In this document: piece by piece, positions 1 through 8,173 of the stretch
Layout: every line of letters starts with the position of its first letter
Position numbering within the stretch: position 1 is the first letter of the stretch
Assembly (NCBI RefSeq): GCF_000422445.1
Contig: NZ_AULU01000011.1
Span: 159,248-223,247 of the forward strand
Direction: 5' to 3'
Source of the DNA: Paenibacillus assamensis DSM 18201
GTDB lineage: Bacteria; Bacillota; Bacilli; Paenibacillales; Paenibacillaceae
Length of the DNA stretch: 64,000 nucleotides
Notes under the pieces: generated by a model
The model's input: only the letters and a program-made list of their open reading frames with translations
Databases searched by the model: none
What the model was told of the DNA's origin: nothing
Made by a program: the position numbers and the translations under genes

Positions 1-1
1 T

Positions 2-1780
2 TCGAATGATGATAGATTTGTTACGACTATGTATCTGGCTGTTATCACGATTGGTACGATTATTATGGTCGGATCGATATCACTTATTTATAACGCATTC
101 GCAATCTCGCTGTCAGAGCGCAGTCGTGCTCTAGGGATGTTGTCAAGTATAGGGGCAACCAAACAGCAAAAGAGAGCTTCAGTATTTTTTGAAGCGACAG
201 TAATTGGTTTATTCGCTATCCCGGTAGGATTGCTATTTGGATCAATAGGTATTGGTGTTACTTTCGAACTGCTCAGTCCGTTTATTCAAAGAATGTTTTC
301 AGTTAGTGAACCCATTCGTATCGTAATAGAACCGTTTAGCGTCATTGCTGTGATCTTGGTTTCTATTGTAACGCTTTTCATTTCGGCATGGTTGCCAGCC
401 GTTAGAGCATCTAGAATTACTACGATAAGTGCGATTAGACAGAACAAAGATATTGAAATGAAAAGTAATGATGTTCGTACGTCAAAAGTAACTCGTAAGT
501 GGTTTGGATTTGAAGCGGAGCTTGGATTAAAAAATATAAAGAGAAACAAACATCACTATCGTACAACTGTCTTTTCTCTTGCTGTTAGTGTCATTTTATT
601 TTTAGCAGCCTCTTCCTTTTCGTTATATCTAGAAAAATCGTATAACATGGCACAAGCACCGGTCCCATACGATGTATCCGTCTACGTAAGCGGTGATGAT
701 TTGGCAGGAGTGAAGTCATTAACCAACGAACTGATGACTGTCAAACATGTTTCAAGTAAAGTAAGGACTCAAACATTTACTGCAGCACTAAACCTTAAAG
801 AAGACCAAGTTGCGATGGACATTGCTAAGCGATTAGCTCCATACGAGGGTGCTTACACGTTGAATGCAAACATTGTTTCGCTCGATGACACCTCTTTTAC
901 ACACTATCTACGAACGATTGGTATAGATACTAATACATTCGAGGGTGCTAACATTCCGGCAGTACTGGTTAATCAGTTCACCTTGAAAGAAAAACGAATT
1001 TTTACAGAGATCACCCAATTGACCGTTAACGAAGGGACGGAACTTCCTTTTAGTATTAATGAAGATGGATCTGAGGCGAAATGGAACATCCAGATCGCAT
1101 CCATTACGGATAAACGTCCACCATTTATGCTTCACTACCAAGAGGATCCTTCTATTGTAACGCTTGTTGTGTCGGAGCATGGATTTGACAACATGCTTCA
1201 ACAAATGGGTACTGTACATCTACCTAACTATATGAACAGCGAGGTTCAATTTACAACCGAACAGTCTGCTGCTTTGGAAAATGAAATAGTGCCTATTACA
1301 AATGGTTATCCGAGTGTAAATGCCTTTACGACCAATCTGATCGAGCAACGGCAATCTGATTTGGATCGGGCTACAGTTATATCCGTGTTCTTATATGGCT
1401 TTGTCATTCTCATAGGGCTTATTTGTATGGCAACTATTATTAACACCATATCAACAGGCATGGCTTTAAGAAAAAGAGAGTTCGCCATGTTAACTTCGGT
1501 TGGGATGACTCCAAAGAGCATGAAACAAATGATACGCTTTGAAGGATTATTTTATGCCATGAAGTCGCTGCTTTATGGGTTGCCTATTAGTTTAGGTGTA
1601 ATCTATATCATCTATAAGATTCTAAGCCGTAATTTCTCCTTTGATTTTACGCTGCCTTGGGCGGATATGATCCTAGCAATAGTGGGTGTGTTCTTTATTG
1701 TAGGATTGACCATACTCTATGCGACTAGAAAACATAAAGGACAAAATATTGTTGAAGCATTGAAGAACGAAAATATTTAA
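2..1780 (+). CDS. FtsX-family ABC transporter permease, 5' end cut by window
   Basis: The reading frame is open from base 2, so the visible 592 codons are the C-terminal part of a longer permease. The visible part begins with a four-helix FtsX domain containing SERSRALGMLSSIGAT, a typical cytoplasmic coupling motif. It continues with a large extracytoplasmic segment (about residues 200-440) and ends with a second FtsX domain containing RKREFAMLTSVGMT. This two-FtsX layout with one big external domain is that of BceB/YxdM/MacB-like permeases, which work with a separate ATPase in antimicrobial-peptide resistance or lipoprotein release. The ATPase gene should lie just upstream, outside the window. 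A rho-independent terminator follows 55 bp downstream. The substrate cannot be read from the sequence. Confidence 0.85.
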   Translation, partial: SNDDRFVTTMYLAVITIGTIIMVGSISLIYNAFAISLSERSRALGMLSSIGATKQQKRASVFFEATVIGLFAIPVGLLFGSIGIGVTFELLSPFIQRMFSVSEPIRIVIEPFSVIAVILVSIVTLFISAWLPAVRASRITTISAIRQNKDIEMKSNDVRTSKVTRKWFGFEAELGLKNIKRNKHHYRTTVFSLAVSVILFLAASSFSLYLEKSYNMAQAPVPYDVSVYVSGDDLAGVKSLTNELMTVKHVSSKVRTQTFTAALNLKEDQVAMDIAKRLAPYEGAYTLNANIVSLDDTSFTHYLRTIGIDTNTFEGANIPAVLVNQFTLKEKRIFTEITQLTVNEGTELPFSINEDGSEAKWNIQIASITDKRPPFMLHYQEDPSIVTLVVSEHGFDNMLQQMGTVHLPNYMNSEVQFTTEQSAALENEIVPITNGYPSVNAFTTNLIEQRQSDLDRATVISVFLYGFVILIGLICMATIINTISTGMALRKREFAMLTSVGMTPKSMKQMIRFEGLFYAMKSLLYGLPISLGVIYIIYKILSRNFSFDFTLPWADMILAIVGVFFIVGLTILYATRKHKGQNIVEALKNENI

Positions 1781-1834
1781 TTTTAATGATGATTGTAAAT
1801 ACTCCAACTTCAAAATCTCGATTTCTTATATTGC

Positions 1835-1866
1835 AAATGCCACCCTGGAGCGGGTGGCATTTTTCT
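1835..1866 (+). terminator. Rho-independent terminator after the permease
   Basis: AAATGCCACCC pairs with GGGTGGCATTT across a 6-nt loop and runs into a T-rich tail. It closes the permease operon. Confidence 0.8.
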
Positions 1867-1883
1867 TTAAGGTGAATGACTAT

Positions 1884-1918
1884 ACATCAACATCAACATC
1901 AACATCAACATCAACATC
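1884..1918. repeat. ACATCA hexanucleotide microsatellite
   Basis: Nearly six perfect copies of ACATCA stand in the short gap between the permease terminator and the 3' end of the cupin gene. It is non-coding in the annotated genes. Confidence 0.9.
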
Positions 1919-1948
1919 GAATTCAGCCTTATATTTTGGGAAGTGGAT

Positions 1949-2524
1949 TTAATACTGGAAAGGAACCCCTTGCTGTAATTGGGCTTGAGTAGCATCCGGC
2001 GGACCAATAATGACAGTCTGATTAATCGGCTTAAGTACTTCAGCAAGCTGTGCAGCATTTACACCGTAAATAATCTGGAATACTTCAGGTGGCGTCTTGC
2101 GCAGCACATCGGAGCCGAATACCGTTTGCGCAGCATGATTATCGAAAATAGCTAACAAGTGGGTGCGATCCTTGAGCGCAATTTCCCAATGCCACCAGCC
2201 CATAGGGATATATACCGTTTGTGGCGGTTTGACGCGATAGGTAAGTACTTGCAGAGTAAAGGGATTAAGTATCGAAACGATTGCTTCGCCTTCTATAACG
2301 TATACAAGTTCAGCTGCGTTCGGGTGCCAATGGGCTTCGACGCTGTTTCCTCTACTCAAATAAATGTCGAGTAAGCCCAAGTTTTGCATTGCGGGCAGCT
2401 GATTGGCGAATTGCTGAAGAATAAAGTTTTGAGCGTTCTTTTGATAAAAGGGTGCTGATCGTAAGTCGAAGGATAAATTTAAAGAGGGGGAACTAAGAGT
2501 GGCCGTCATGTTGTCGGTGGACAT
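1949..2524 (-). CDS. Single-domain cupin protein
   Basis: The protein (191 aa from this start) carries a textbook cupin motif 1: G-x5-H-x-H-x4-E-x6-G, read in GNSVEAHWHPNAAELVYVIE and the following G. Motif 2, IPMGWWHWEIA, supplies the third metal histidine. This is the germin/oxalate-decarboxylase-like half-barrel fold that binds Mn, Fe or Ni, but one cupin domain alone does not tell the substrate. I chose the start at 2524 because AAGGCGGGA lies about 7 nt upstream; an in-frame ATG at 2581 lacks a ribosome site. No signal peptide is seen, so it is probably cytoplasmic. It stands alone between convergent and divergent neighbours. Confidence 0.82.
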   Translation of the reverse strand: MSTDNMTATLSSPSLNLSFDLRSAPFYQKNAQNFILQQFANQLPAMQNLGLLDIYLSRGNSVEAHWHPNAAELVYVIEGEAIVSILNPFTLQVLTYRVKPPQTVYIPMGWWHWEIALKDRTHLLAIFDNHAAQTVFGSDVLRKTPPEVFQIIYGVNAAQLAEVLKPINQTVIIGPPDATQAQLQQGVPFQY

Positions 2525-2668
2525 GGCAATATCCCGCCTTTCCATAGTGGGTGATTGCCTACTATATTCATTCGTCCACATCGTTGTGATTTGTCCGATA
2601 TTTGAAATCGATGATATAGTAATTTATATTGATATATAAATCCCAAATATGTGAAAGTTGGTGGATTT

Positions 2669-3154
2669 ATGAAAAAAATATTTTTAGTTGTCTTCGCCCT
2701 AACTTTACTGTTCGTGTTTACATCTTGTAATAAATCGGTTACTCCTGATACTAATGAATTGTGGCTACCATCGTTAAATGAAGCGATTGAGCACGGGTTA
2801 CAAACTGAAGAGGCGAGTTTACTACTAACGCAAGAATATAAAGGTATACACTATGCATTAATCGCCAAAGTAGGAGGTGAAGTCGCCTTAGCCAGAATTA
2901 ATAAAAAAGACAAAGGATACTTGTGGGAGAGGGTAACGTTATACTTAGGTATACCTTCTTATGTCGGGGCTGAATTTACAACGGAATCTGGAGAGAAGAT
3001 TCCTATAATTATAGGAATAACAGAAAAAACTTCAAAAAAGATAAAACTTGAAAGAGGTTCGAGGTCAGTAGTTTTAGACGTGCATAATGGTTACTACATT
3101 GGGTTCGACCTTTCAATTAATGGCCGCTCATTCACAGTAACTGTTATTGAGTGA
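2669..3154 (+). CDS. Small predicted lipoprotein, unknown function
   Basis: The product starts MKKIFLVV and has a hydrophobic signal segment ending in the lipobox FTSC, so it should be processed by signal peptidase II and anchored outside the membrane. The mature part (about 140 aa) is rich in beta-type sequence and has no motif I recognise. I prefer the ATG at 2669, preceded by GGTGGA, over the GTG at 2651, which has no ribosome site. A strong terminator follows 160 bp downstream, so the gene is probably monocistronic. Confidence 0.7.
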   Translation: MKKIFLVVFALTLLFVFTSCNKSVTPDTNELWLPSLNEAIEHGLQTEEASLLLTQEYKGIHYALIAKVGGEVALARINKKDKGYLWERVTLYLGIPSYVGAEFTTESGEKIPIIIGITEKTSKKIKLERGSRSVVLDVHNGYYIGFDLSINGRSFTVTVIE

Positions 3155-3314
3155 GGCGTATTAACCCCCGGGCTGCTATCATTGTCTTATTCGACTAACA
3201 TCGTTTTACTTCTTCCCGAATAACGGGCTTATTCCAACGATCTTATCGCGGTCTATTCTGAAGTGCTCCCTGTCAAGTAGACAGTGTAAAAAATAAAAAT
3301 AGTTGGTTTATTTT

Positions 3315-3346
3315 CCTCAGCTCAGTTTAACAGAGCTGAGGTTTTT
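3315..3346 (+). terminator. Rho-independent terminator after the lipoprotein gene
   Basis: CCTCAGCTC and GAGCTGAGG form a perfect 9-bp stem with a 9-nt loop followed by TTTTT. The stretch 3155-3314 before it shows nothing else recognisable. Confidence 0.85.
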
Positions 3347-3474
3347 CATTATGCAGCTCGTTAGTATTAGTTAGGTGATAAGCCACCCAAACATTCCACT
3401 TTTTCTATGATGGAATGAGGATTACATCAGCCTTTTTAGACTGTAGGAACGGTCATTTGGTATTCCGATTGAGC

Positions 3475-4017
3475 TTATTCAAGACTCTTCAAATATCTCT
3501 CATACTCAACCGTAAACTCAAGCGCTTGGGCAAATTCGGGAGATCGAGCTGATAATGCTTCTACGACAGCTTCTTTGCCCACTTCTGTTAATGCTAAAAT
3601 ATCTGGCTGCTGTGGCACCCGATATTGGGTATGGTCATGAAAAATGATCGTGACAATCGTGCCTAACGCTTCTTGCTGCGGTCCATATACCGTACTCCAC
3701 ATCCAGCGCTGCTGATGTGTTTCTTGCTCATTGCCCCATTCTCGTGAAATCTCAAATTCTCCAGGAAATCTAGGTTCTGGTGTGATGCCAGCCTCTTTCA
3801 ATTGGCGATGAACAGGAAGAAACAGCAGATTCAAGTAAGTGCCATAGGCTGCATCGCCAGCTTCTTCATAGGCTTTTTGCAGCTTCTCCTGATTGTTAAC
3901 AAGCACGTCCTCCCAATGATGCGCAACATGCTCTTCTATAAAAAGGGCGATTCCTTTGATGCGAGCCTCTCCGCTCTCCTTCAATATGTCTACTAGACTG
4001 CTCGATGATTTTGTCAT
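3475..4017 (-). CDS. Hypothetical protein, 180 aa
   Basis: I do not recognise the family. The protein is hydrophilic, has no signal peptide or membrane segment, and is mostly predicted helical at the N-terminus. Its centre has an aromatic/His-rich stretch (QRWMWSTVYG, IIFHDHTQYR). The C-terminal half, with LALTEVGKEAVVEAL, resembles the tail of small winged-helix regulators or their partners, but no clear HTH is visible. The start at 4017 is preceded by GAAAGGATGAGG; an ATG three codons upstream (4026) sits on top of that ribosome site. Codon use is like its neighbours. It lies on the same strand as the DinB-like gene but 187 bp away from it. Confidence 0.65.
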   Translation of the reverse strand: MTKSSSSLVDILKESGEARIKGIALFIEEHVAHHWEDVLVNNQEKLQKAYEEAGDAAYGTYLNLLFLPVHRQLKEAGITPEPRFPGEFEISREWGNEQETHQQRWMWSTVYGPQQEALGTIVTIIFHDHTQYRVPQQPDILALTEVGKEAVVEALSARSPEFAQALEFTVEYERYLKSLE

Positions 4018-4204
4018 AATCCTCATCCTTTCACTACCGACTTTTCCTTACCCTCTGATCTTATAACATTCAAGCAAATTCCAAGGTTATAAGGAATAAC
4101 AAGCTTTAATTCTTCTAAATAAGCACCTGACATTAGATGGAACTTTAACCTTTTAGCCCAAGTTTAAAATCATTCCATTACTATCAATTGCTCGCTTTGA
4201 CAAC

Positions 4205-4669
4205 TTACTCAAACAACATGACCTTCGGGTCTTTGTTATAACAGTGAACGAGCATCGCGTGCAATTGCCCTCTATGATGATAGAGATGTGCGATGATTTC
4301 TAGCAGCCATTCATATCTGGTGCATGTATTTCCCCAATAGGAAGTCGTTTCGGTAAGCAGCTGTTCATCAGTTAAATTCATATAGTTATGTTTAAGTGCT
4401 GCAAAGTTATCAAGTATGCCAGCTTTTATAGAATCTAAAGTAGGGTAAGAAACGCTAGAATAGAAGTCTTCCATTTCAGCTAGCGTCGCCCCTTGAGAGA
4501 TGCGCCAATCCGCAGCGCAAATGACAGCGATATGCTCCAGCAGCTCGCCGATAGAGTGTTTGTCAGGTGTGGGTCTTTTCTGCAAGTCTTCATCTGTTAA
4601 CGTATCGCATATTTGGATAATGGTTGATACAACTATTTCGATCTGATGCAGTACACTTGTGCAATTCAT
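4205..4669 (-). CDS. DinB-superfamily protein
   Basis: The 154-aa protein fits the DinB/YfiT four-helix bundle. It has an N-terminal helix, then HSIGELLEHI near residue 38 with the first metal-type histidine, and the C-terminal pair in AHLYHHRGQLHAML. These three histidines usually bind a divalent metal, and the fold is shared by thiol-dependent transferases such as BshB2/YfiT and by stress-induced DinB proteins. The exact reaction is unknown. AGGAGG sits 6 nt before the ATG, so the start is firm. The gene is monocistronic. Confidence 0.85.
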   Translation of the reverse strand: MNCTSVLHQIEIVVSTIIQICDTLTDEDLQKRPTPDKHSIGELLEHIAVICAADWRISQGATLAEMEDFYSSVSYPTLDSIKAGILDNFAALKHNYMNLTDEQLLTETTSYWGNTCTRYEWLLEIIAHLYHHRGQLHAMLVHCYNKDPKVMLFE

Positions 4670-4888
4670 AGGAACCTCCTGATGTCAATTCAGTTCTCTC
4701 GTACATGGTAATGATATATATAGACATTGTAATTGCTGATTGCGGATCTTGGAAGTAATGAGAACTCGATACCCTCATATAATTATAGAACGTTCGTTCT
4801 CTTTTGTTCAAGAGCAGATAAATGAAACGGATTCTCAAACAATATGTAGCGCAGAGCTGCTAGTAAACATAACGGTCATTAAAAAAGG

Positions 4889-4943
4889 AAACACCGTATT
4901 CAGCATGTGCCCATTTGAGTGGGTTAGTGAGCGAAACGGTGTT
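4889..4943. other. Nested stem-loop in the DinB-DUF2165 gap
   Basis: AAACACCGT (4889-4897) and ACGGTGTTT (4935-4943) are perfect inverted arms around a loop that contains a smaller CCCATT/TGGG hairpin. The gap 4670-4984 holds no convincing gene. The structure could be a transcriptional attenuator or a short mobile-repeat remnant. Confidence 0.4.
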
Positions 4944-4984
4944 TGATCTGAAATTTTTAGCCGTGGAAGAAGAACAAATACTTC

Positions 4985-5482
4985 TTACTCGTCATTTTTA
5001 AGGGATAGGAAGATAAGCACCCCGAAAATATAACTTACGATGCGATCAGCAGGCTCTAACCCGTTCCATTCCGAAGACATCCACATGGCAAACCACTCTC
5101 CACCGATGGTCGTAAACCCGAAAAACCAGATGGTGATAGCGAGACCGAGTGAAATATACGCCCAGCTTTTCGAATTTTGATAGATTGCTCCGCCAGTCTT
5201 CGCATGTTTAAGCAGCTTAACGCCGCCAATCCAAGCGGTCACGGCAACAGCGATTTCAGCGATAATAATGAGAGTATATCCGATATGATGGAAGAGCGGG
5301 TTCGTAATCGCGCGGTACATAAGTGTATTTCCTTCGAACGTCGTATCCATGCTTAATACGTGTTTGACGAACTGAAAGTTGGTGTTGTAGTCGGTTATAT
5401 TTCCGAATGCAATGAGGGAAACAAAGACAGCGAAGAATAGTACAAATGTGGCTTTTAAATAACGAATGATCACGGTATTCAT
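4985..5482 (-). CDS. DUF2165 family small integral membrane protein
   Basis: The product (165 aa) has four hydrophobic segments, roughly residues 7-28, 68-92, 108-128 and 147-160. It carries signatures of the DUF2165 family, such as ALIAFGNITDY after the first helix and GGEWFAMWMS before the last. Members are predicted small inner-membrane proteins of unknown function. AAAGGGG lies 9 nt before the ATG. It is monocistronic and diverges from the quorum-sensing regulator gene. Confidence 0.85.
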   Translation of the reverse strand: MNTVIIRYLKATFVLFFAVFVSLIAFGNITDYNTNFQFVKHVLSMDTTFEGNTLMYRAITNPLFHHIGYTLIIIAEIAVAVTAWIGGVKLLKHAKTGGAIYQNSKSWAYISLGLAITIWFFGFTTIGGEWFAMWMSSEWNGLEPADRIVSYIFGVLIFLSLKNDE

Positions 5483-5686
5483 GACAGAAACCCCTTTCGT
5501 TCATGTGGTTAAAAATGTAAATGGGGAAAACCACATTCAGCTTATATAGATTGCTGGAGATTGTCAATATGCGTACAAGAACAAAAAATAAGGGCGTAAA
5601 AATATTTTGTCTCAAGCACACCAGTGGTCCTTTATTTTAGTTCGTGGCTATCGCTGTTTCATGTATGTAATCTAACTTAATATGCA

Positions 5687-5714
5687 TTGACTGCTGGTAA
5701 AATTATGCTATAAT
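5687..5714 (+). promoter_or_regulatory. SigA-type promoter of the HTH-TPR regulator
   Basis: TTGACT and a perfect TATAAT are separated by 16 bp. The predicted start of transcription is about 140 bp before the regulator ATG, leaving a long 5' leader. Confidence 0.7.
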
Positions 5715-5862
5715 GAATTTTCAGTTAAGGTTTCCTTGATGCTTGAAAAAATAAATCCCCCGAAACGATTTTCTATAGAGCTGTAATTTAATATCCCTTC
5801 TTAGACACTCATAATTCCTACTATAGGATTTGGTTTATAATGATAAAGGATGTGAAAGTGAG

Positions 5863-7137
5863 ATGGTTGTTACTTTTGCAGACATGATCAGACACCGTAG
5901 GTCAAATTTAGAATTGACAATGGACAAGTTAGCTGAGAAGGCCAGTATACGCAAAAGCACGATCTCCAAAATTGAAAACGGAGAAGTCAGAAAGCCTGAG
6001 TATAAGACAATAAAATCGCTTGCAGAGGCATTAAATATCCCTTATGATGACTACATAGGGATTTACATCTCTTTGGAACGCAATGCAGATGTCTTGCTGG
6101 ACATACTCCAAGAAGCTATTTCAACTTCTAGTTCTATTTTCCTCATCACGGATATTGCTACAAAATATTTAGAACTTCCTCACTTAGATAGCTATGACGC
6201 TATTAAGCAAATGTTTACCACAGCAAACCATGTAAATAATACTTCCATTAAACTTTCATTATTTAAGACAGTAGTAAATTACTCGCGTAGTCATGGAGTC
6301 ATGACTTATATTGCAAAAGGCATGTACCATGTTTATTTAATCGAAAGAAATGATTTTAGTAAGTTAGAGGCCACCTACCAATCGGGTAAAAGCGTGTTAG
6401 CATACGTTGATTTTCTAAGCTTAGAAGAACAAATAAAGCTTTATTATTCTTTGGAAAATCATGCATATGCCCTTTTGAGGTACAATGAGTCTATTGATTT
6501 TAGTAAGACTGTCCTTGATATAGATATTTTTAAGGGTGAGTACAGTGCGCATGCTACATTTAACATTTGTAACTGTTATTATTATTTGAATGACTTTGCA
6601 AAAAGTGGATTGTATCTTGAAGAATATAAAAAATACACGTTTTCGTTTGTTCAAGACAACGTTCGATTTATGACCGGATGTATAAATGGGAGATCTGGAA
6701 ACATTGATTTAGGTATAGAGCAGTTAGAAAAATATTTTAAAATCACCTCTCCATTTAATTTTGTATACGTAGTTACAATGCTTATGGAGTTATATTTAAT
6801 AAAATTAGATCTTGTTTCCGCAAGAAGTTTACTTACATACGAAGCAGAAATGAAAAGCTCCTTAAACCTCGAATATACTACTCCAGATAAAAAGGCTAGA
6901 ATGGCTTATTTCTATCAAATGGCTGGAAATGCATTAATAAGCCAAGATGTAGTAAAGGCATTTGATTATTATTTAAAAAGTGCTCTGGAGTACATGAAAA
7001 TAGGATTATACGACCGCGCTTTGGGGAGTGTAGTACTAATTAATGAAGCCATTCTTGAGGAGCATTCATATTTAAGTATTGAAATTATAAGAAAAATCAA
7101 TGATGTGTACAAGCATATCATTAATAAAAAAACGTAG
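5863..7137 (+). CDS. RRNPP-type (AimR/PlcR-like) peptide-responsive transcription regulator
   Basis: The 424-aa product has an N-terminal XRE-type helix-turn-helix (about residues 5-60, with LAEKASIRKSTISKIENG). A long all-helical region follows whose repeated aromatic/Leu pattern (for example HATFNICNCYYYLNDFAKSG) suggests TPR repeats. This is the build of RRNPP quorum-sensing receptors (Rap/NprR/PlcR/PrgX/AimR) and, by length, of the AimR-like 'Alo' regulators I recall from Paenibacillus. A 40-codon secreted peptide gene starts 15 bp downstream, the hallmark of such receptors. I chose the ATG at 5863, with AAAGGA 12 nt upstream; a TTG at 5830 is possible. The gene is AT-richer than its neighbours, which fits horizontal transfer. 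No phage genes surround it, so an arbitrium role is not supported here. Confidence 0.85.
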   Translation: MVVTFADMIRHRRSNLELTMDKLAEKASIRKSTISKIENGEVRKPEYKTIKSLAEALNIPYDDYIGIYISLERNADVLLDILQEAISTSSSIFLITDIATKYLELPHLDSYDAIKQMFTTANHVNNTSIKLSLFKTVVNYSRSHGVMTYIAKGMYHVYLIERNDFSKLEATYQSGKSVLAYVDFLSLEEQIKLYYSLENHAYALLRYNESIDFSKTVLDIDIFKGEYSAHATFNICNCYYYLNDFAKSGLYLEEYKKYTFSFVQDNVRFMTGCINGRSGNIDLGIEQLEKYFKITSPFNFVYVVTMLMELYLIKLDLVSARSLLTYEAEMKSSLNLEYTTPDKKARMAYFYQMAGNALISQDVVKAFDYYLKSALEYMKIGLYDRALGSVVLINEAILEEHSYLSIEIIRKINDVYKHIINKKT

Positions 7138-7152
7138 AGAGGATTGGTTGGC

Positions 7153-7275
7153 ATGAAAAAGATAATGTCTAAAGTACCGATTCTTTTAGTATTGACCTTG
7201 CTGTCGGCTGGAGTAATTAATACTGACGATGCTATCACATTATTTGGAGGTGGCACTCCTTGGATTAAGACCTAG
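7153..7275 (+). CDS. Secreted signalling propeptide, 40 aa (Phr/AimP/AloP-like)
   Basis: The gene encodes MKKIMSKVPILLVLTLLSAG at its N-terminus, a positively charged start followed by a hydrophobic export segment. It then has a short polar part and a C-terminus containing FGGGTPWIKT. Its ribosome site AGAGAGGA overlaps the regulator's stop codon, so the two genes form one operon with 15 bp between them. Regulator plus small exported peptide in this order is diagnostic of RRNPP quorum sensing. The mature signal would be a 5-10 residue piece of the C-terminus, re-imported by Opp and bound by the TPR domain. The exact cleavage product is inference; the Gly-Gly-Gly-Thr-Pro-Trp stretch is the best candidate. 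Confidence 0.8.
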   Translation: MKKIMSKVPILLVLTLLSAGVINTDDAITLFGGGTPWIKT

Positions 7276-7344
7276 TTCTTAAGTTATTTTGTTAGGTAAA
7301 ATTGGACTTTTTTATGATGGATGAAATTTAAATTATTTAGTTTG

Positions 7345-7383
7345 TAAAAAAAGTGGATGCTGAATTCAGTGTCTACTTTTTTC
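7345..7383 (+). terminator. Terminator closing the regulator-peptide operon
   Basis: A 17-bp stem with three G-U wobbles, centred on GAATTC and flanked by an A-run and T-run, follows the propeptide gene by 70 bp. The A/T symmetry could make it work in both directions. Confidence 0.75.
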
Positions 7384-7467
7384 TTGTTGTTTCCATACTT
7401 TCCATTAGAAGAGTGACGTTGGAAACAAAAGATATATTCAGTTCTAGGGGAGACCTTGACACATGTG

Positions 7468-7493
7468 GTGGATGAATTAGGGGGTTCATCCAC
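7468..7493. promoter_or_regulatory. Palindrome upstream of the Spo0E-like gene
   Basis: GTGGATGAA and TTCATCCAC form a perfect 9-bp inverted repeat with an 8-bp spacer, just after a TTGACA at 7456-7461. It is 31 bp before the Spo0E-like start and could be a regulator-binding site or a leader hairpin. Confidence 0.5.
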
Positions 7494-7523
7494 TACGCAG
7501 TTACTATGCAAGGACTGATGAGA

Positions 7524-7694
7524 ATGCTTGAAGAGATCGAATTCTTACGGTTCCGAATAAATGAAGCATATCAAAAAGGTTTAGAATTGACCGATGGCAG
7601 AATGGTTGAAATGAGTCAAGATTTAGACAAGTTGTTGTTAAAGTATCAAAGGGAGTGCCTTCACAATGAAGTTAAGATTGAAGTATTTACGTAA
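7524..7694 (+). CDS. Spo0E-family aspartyl-phosphate phosphatase
   Basis: The 56-aa helical-hairpin protein contains MSQDLDKLLLKYQR, matching the SQxLD signature of Spo0E/YisI/YnzD phosphatases. Those remove phosphate from Spo0A-P and so delay sporulation. The length fits the short members of the family. The ATG at 7524 is chosen because AAGGA lies 9 nt upstream; in-frame ATGs at 7506 and 7518 overlap or crowd that site. It sits directly downstream of the peptide quorum-sensing pair and overlaps the next gene by 29 bp. The context suggests, but does not prove, that the quorum signal feeds into sporulation timing. Confidence 0.85.
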   Translation: MLEEIEFLRFRINEAYQKGLELTDGRMVEMSQDLDKLLLKYQRECLHNEVKIEVFT

Positions 7695-7911
7695 AGATGC
7701 ATTCGCAGAAGAAAATACGCGTCTAGTACATAAGTTGGAAGGACAAGAGATTAATGACGTAGACTTTTCTAAAAAAGCCCACTATTACACTAAATGTGGT
7801 TGTCTTTACAAGAAAACTTATTACAAGCGTTTTGACTTTAAAGAAACATTTATTGATATTTTCGCTTGTTCGTGTGGTGTGTGGACAGTTAATCAAATGA
7901 AATGTTGGTAG
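7666..7911 (+). CDS. Hypothetical Cys-rich small protein overlapping the Spo0E-like gene
   Basis: The 81-aa product starts inside the last codons of the Spo0E-like gene (29-bp overlap, different frame), with AAAGGGAG 10 nt before its ATG, so the two are probably translationally coupled. It is basic at the N-terminus (MKLRLKYLRKD) and Tyr/Phe/Lys-rich in the middle. It carries five cysteines at 44, 46, 68, 70 and 80, arranged as CGC and CSC pairs, which suggests a zinc knuckle. I do not recognise a family. It could act on the phosphatase or on DNA. Confidence 0.65.
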   Translation: MKLRLKYLRKDAFAEENTRLVHKLEGQEINDVDFSKKAHYYTKCGCLYKKTYYKRFDFKETFIDIFACSCGVWTVNQMKCW

Positions 7912-8099
7912 AACTTGCTCCAATACTCGGTATAGGTTGCGCTTGCACAATTGAACTGTCCTTCTCGTTGGTGGTCATTCATTTTTCTAGACTAGTGGAA
8001 GAATTACAAACAGACCCTCAAGTAAATTTCACTCAAATATACAAATGCTATGACATTAATAACCACGACATCCTTAATCGGATATACGCGGTGTATGAC

Positions 8100-8146
8100 T
8101 TGACTGTTACATATTCGTTCTATATATTTTAATGAATAAAATATAT
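8100..8146 (+). promoter_or_regulatory. marR-type gene promoter with overlapping operator
   Basis: TTGACT (8100-8105) and TATATT (8123-8128) are 17 bp apart. ATATATTTTA (8122-8131) and TAAAATATAT (8137-8146) form a perfect 10-bp inverted repeat lying on the -10 box. A further half-site-like TAAAATATA is at 8153-8161. This is a strong candidate for autorepression by the MarR protein. Confidence 0.7.
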
Positions 8147-8173
8147 GCCCATTAAAATATAGGAGGATGTCCA

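Noticed and set aside
4740..4946. Open frame of 68 codons in the DinB-DUF2165 gap
   Set aside because: No ribosome site, and it crosses the nested inverted repeat; composition looks random.
5863..7275. Reading the regulator-peptide pair as a phage arbitrium (AimR-AimP) system
   Set aside because: No integrase, repressor, AimX-like RNA or structural phage gene is nearby; a chromosomal RRNPP/Alo-type system is the better fit.
7902..8132. Open frame of 76 codons after the Cys-rich gene
   Set aside because: It has no ribosome site, overlaps the end of the preceding gene and runs through the marR promoter; the sequence does not look like a protein.
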